NCBI GenBank assembly: GCA_003695555.1
Contig: RFIU01000055.1
Coordinates: 1 to 5,979 of the forward strand
DNA: 5,979 nucleotides
Direction: 5' to 3'
Source of the DNA: Alphaproteobacteria bacterium
Lineage (GTDB): Bacteria > Pseudomonadota > Alphaproteobacteria > Sphingomonadales > Rhodothalassiaceae
Positions 5,910 to 5,979 of the stretch are shown here, one piece after another. Position 1 is the stretch's first letter. Every line of letters begins with the position of its first letter. The translations under genes and the position numbers were made by a program. The notes beneath the pieces are model-generated. The model saw only the letters and a list, made by a program, of their open reading frames with translations, did no database searches and was not told the DNA's origin.

Positions 5910-5979
5910 ATGTTCGTTCATCTCATGCCGGGCGGCCGGTCCGCCCCTGCCCTGACGGGACTGGTCTTCGGGCTTCATC
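5910..5979 (+). CDS. Possible start of a hypothetical protein, cut by the window edge
   Basis: An ORF begins with ATG at 5910 behind a strong purine-rich site (AAGGGGGG, 5898-5905) 4 nt upstream. It stays open to the end of the window, 23 codons (MFVHLMPGGRSAPALTG, then LVFGLH). This is too little to identify a family. The segment from about residue 13 is moderately hydrophobic and could be the start of a signal peptide or membrane segment, but only a few residues are visible. Its start signal and the upstream TTGACA make a real gene plausible. The opposite strand is also open here, so coding potential alone does not decide. Confidence 0.4.
   Translation, partial: MFVHLMPGGRSAPALTGLVFGLH

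Noticed and set aside
5701..5955. An 84-codon plus-strand frame after the EF-G-like gene
   Set aside because: Its composition is dominated by Gly, Pro and Arg from GC-rich DNA, and it has no start signal. The ORF at 5910 in another frame has a better start.
3570..5978. An 802-codon open frame on the minus strand opposite the EF-G-like gene
   Set aside because: Its translation shows no recognisable domain. The plus strand encodes a clear EF-G-like protein with a strong ribosome-binding site. Long antisense frames are common in GC-rich genes because stop codons are rare there.

Overview
The window is GC-rich and dense in coding sequence. Its gene content and codon use fit an alphaproteobacterium. 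The EF-G-like protein resembles a compact EF-G paralogue family that I recall mainly from alphaproteobacteria. This placement is by recall, and no taxonomic marker is present.

Layout. Positions 1-1700 hold a minus-strand two-gene unit. First transcribed is an RND-type periplasmic adaptor (1700 to 615). After an 87-bp gap containing a GC-rich inverted repeat comes an RND inner-membrane pump of the HAE1/AcrB type, starting at 527 and running off the left edge. The two would form the inner-membrane part of a drug or solute efflux system. No outer-membrane channel or regulator gene is visible.

Positions 1701-1971 are a divergent intergenic region. It holds a 10-bp palindrome and a short upstream ORF with a good ribosome-binding site. 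From 1972 two plus-strand genes follow. The first is a 518-aa thiolase-fold protein with an extra C-terminal domain (TLP1-like), which lacks the catalytic cysteines and histidine of true thiolases. After 146 bp comes a 647-aa EF-G-like protein whose translocase-type domains II-V are well kept, while its GTPase domain is strongly eroded. A weak candidate promoter lies just upstream of the EF-G-like gene.

Positions 5619-5909 hold no convincing gene. This stretch has small hairpins, a TTGACA box, a 12-bp direct repeat and two consecutive G-quadruplex-type motifs. The second motif overlaps the ribosome-binding site of a possible new plus-strand gene that starts at 5910 and leaves the window after 23 codons.

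The efflux genes look ordinary. The most interesting content is the pair of fold-retaining but active-site-poor proteins: a thiolase without its catalytic residues beside an EF-G without most of its GTPase signature. I see no clear evidence of a new multi-gene system, mobile element, CRISPR array or RNA gene.
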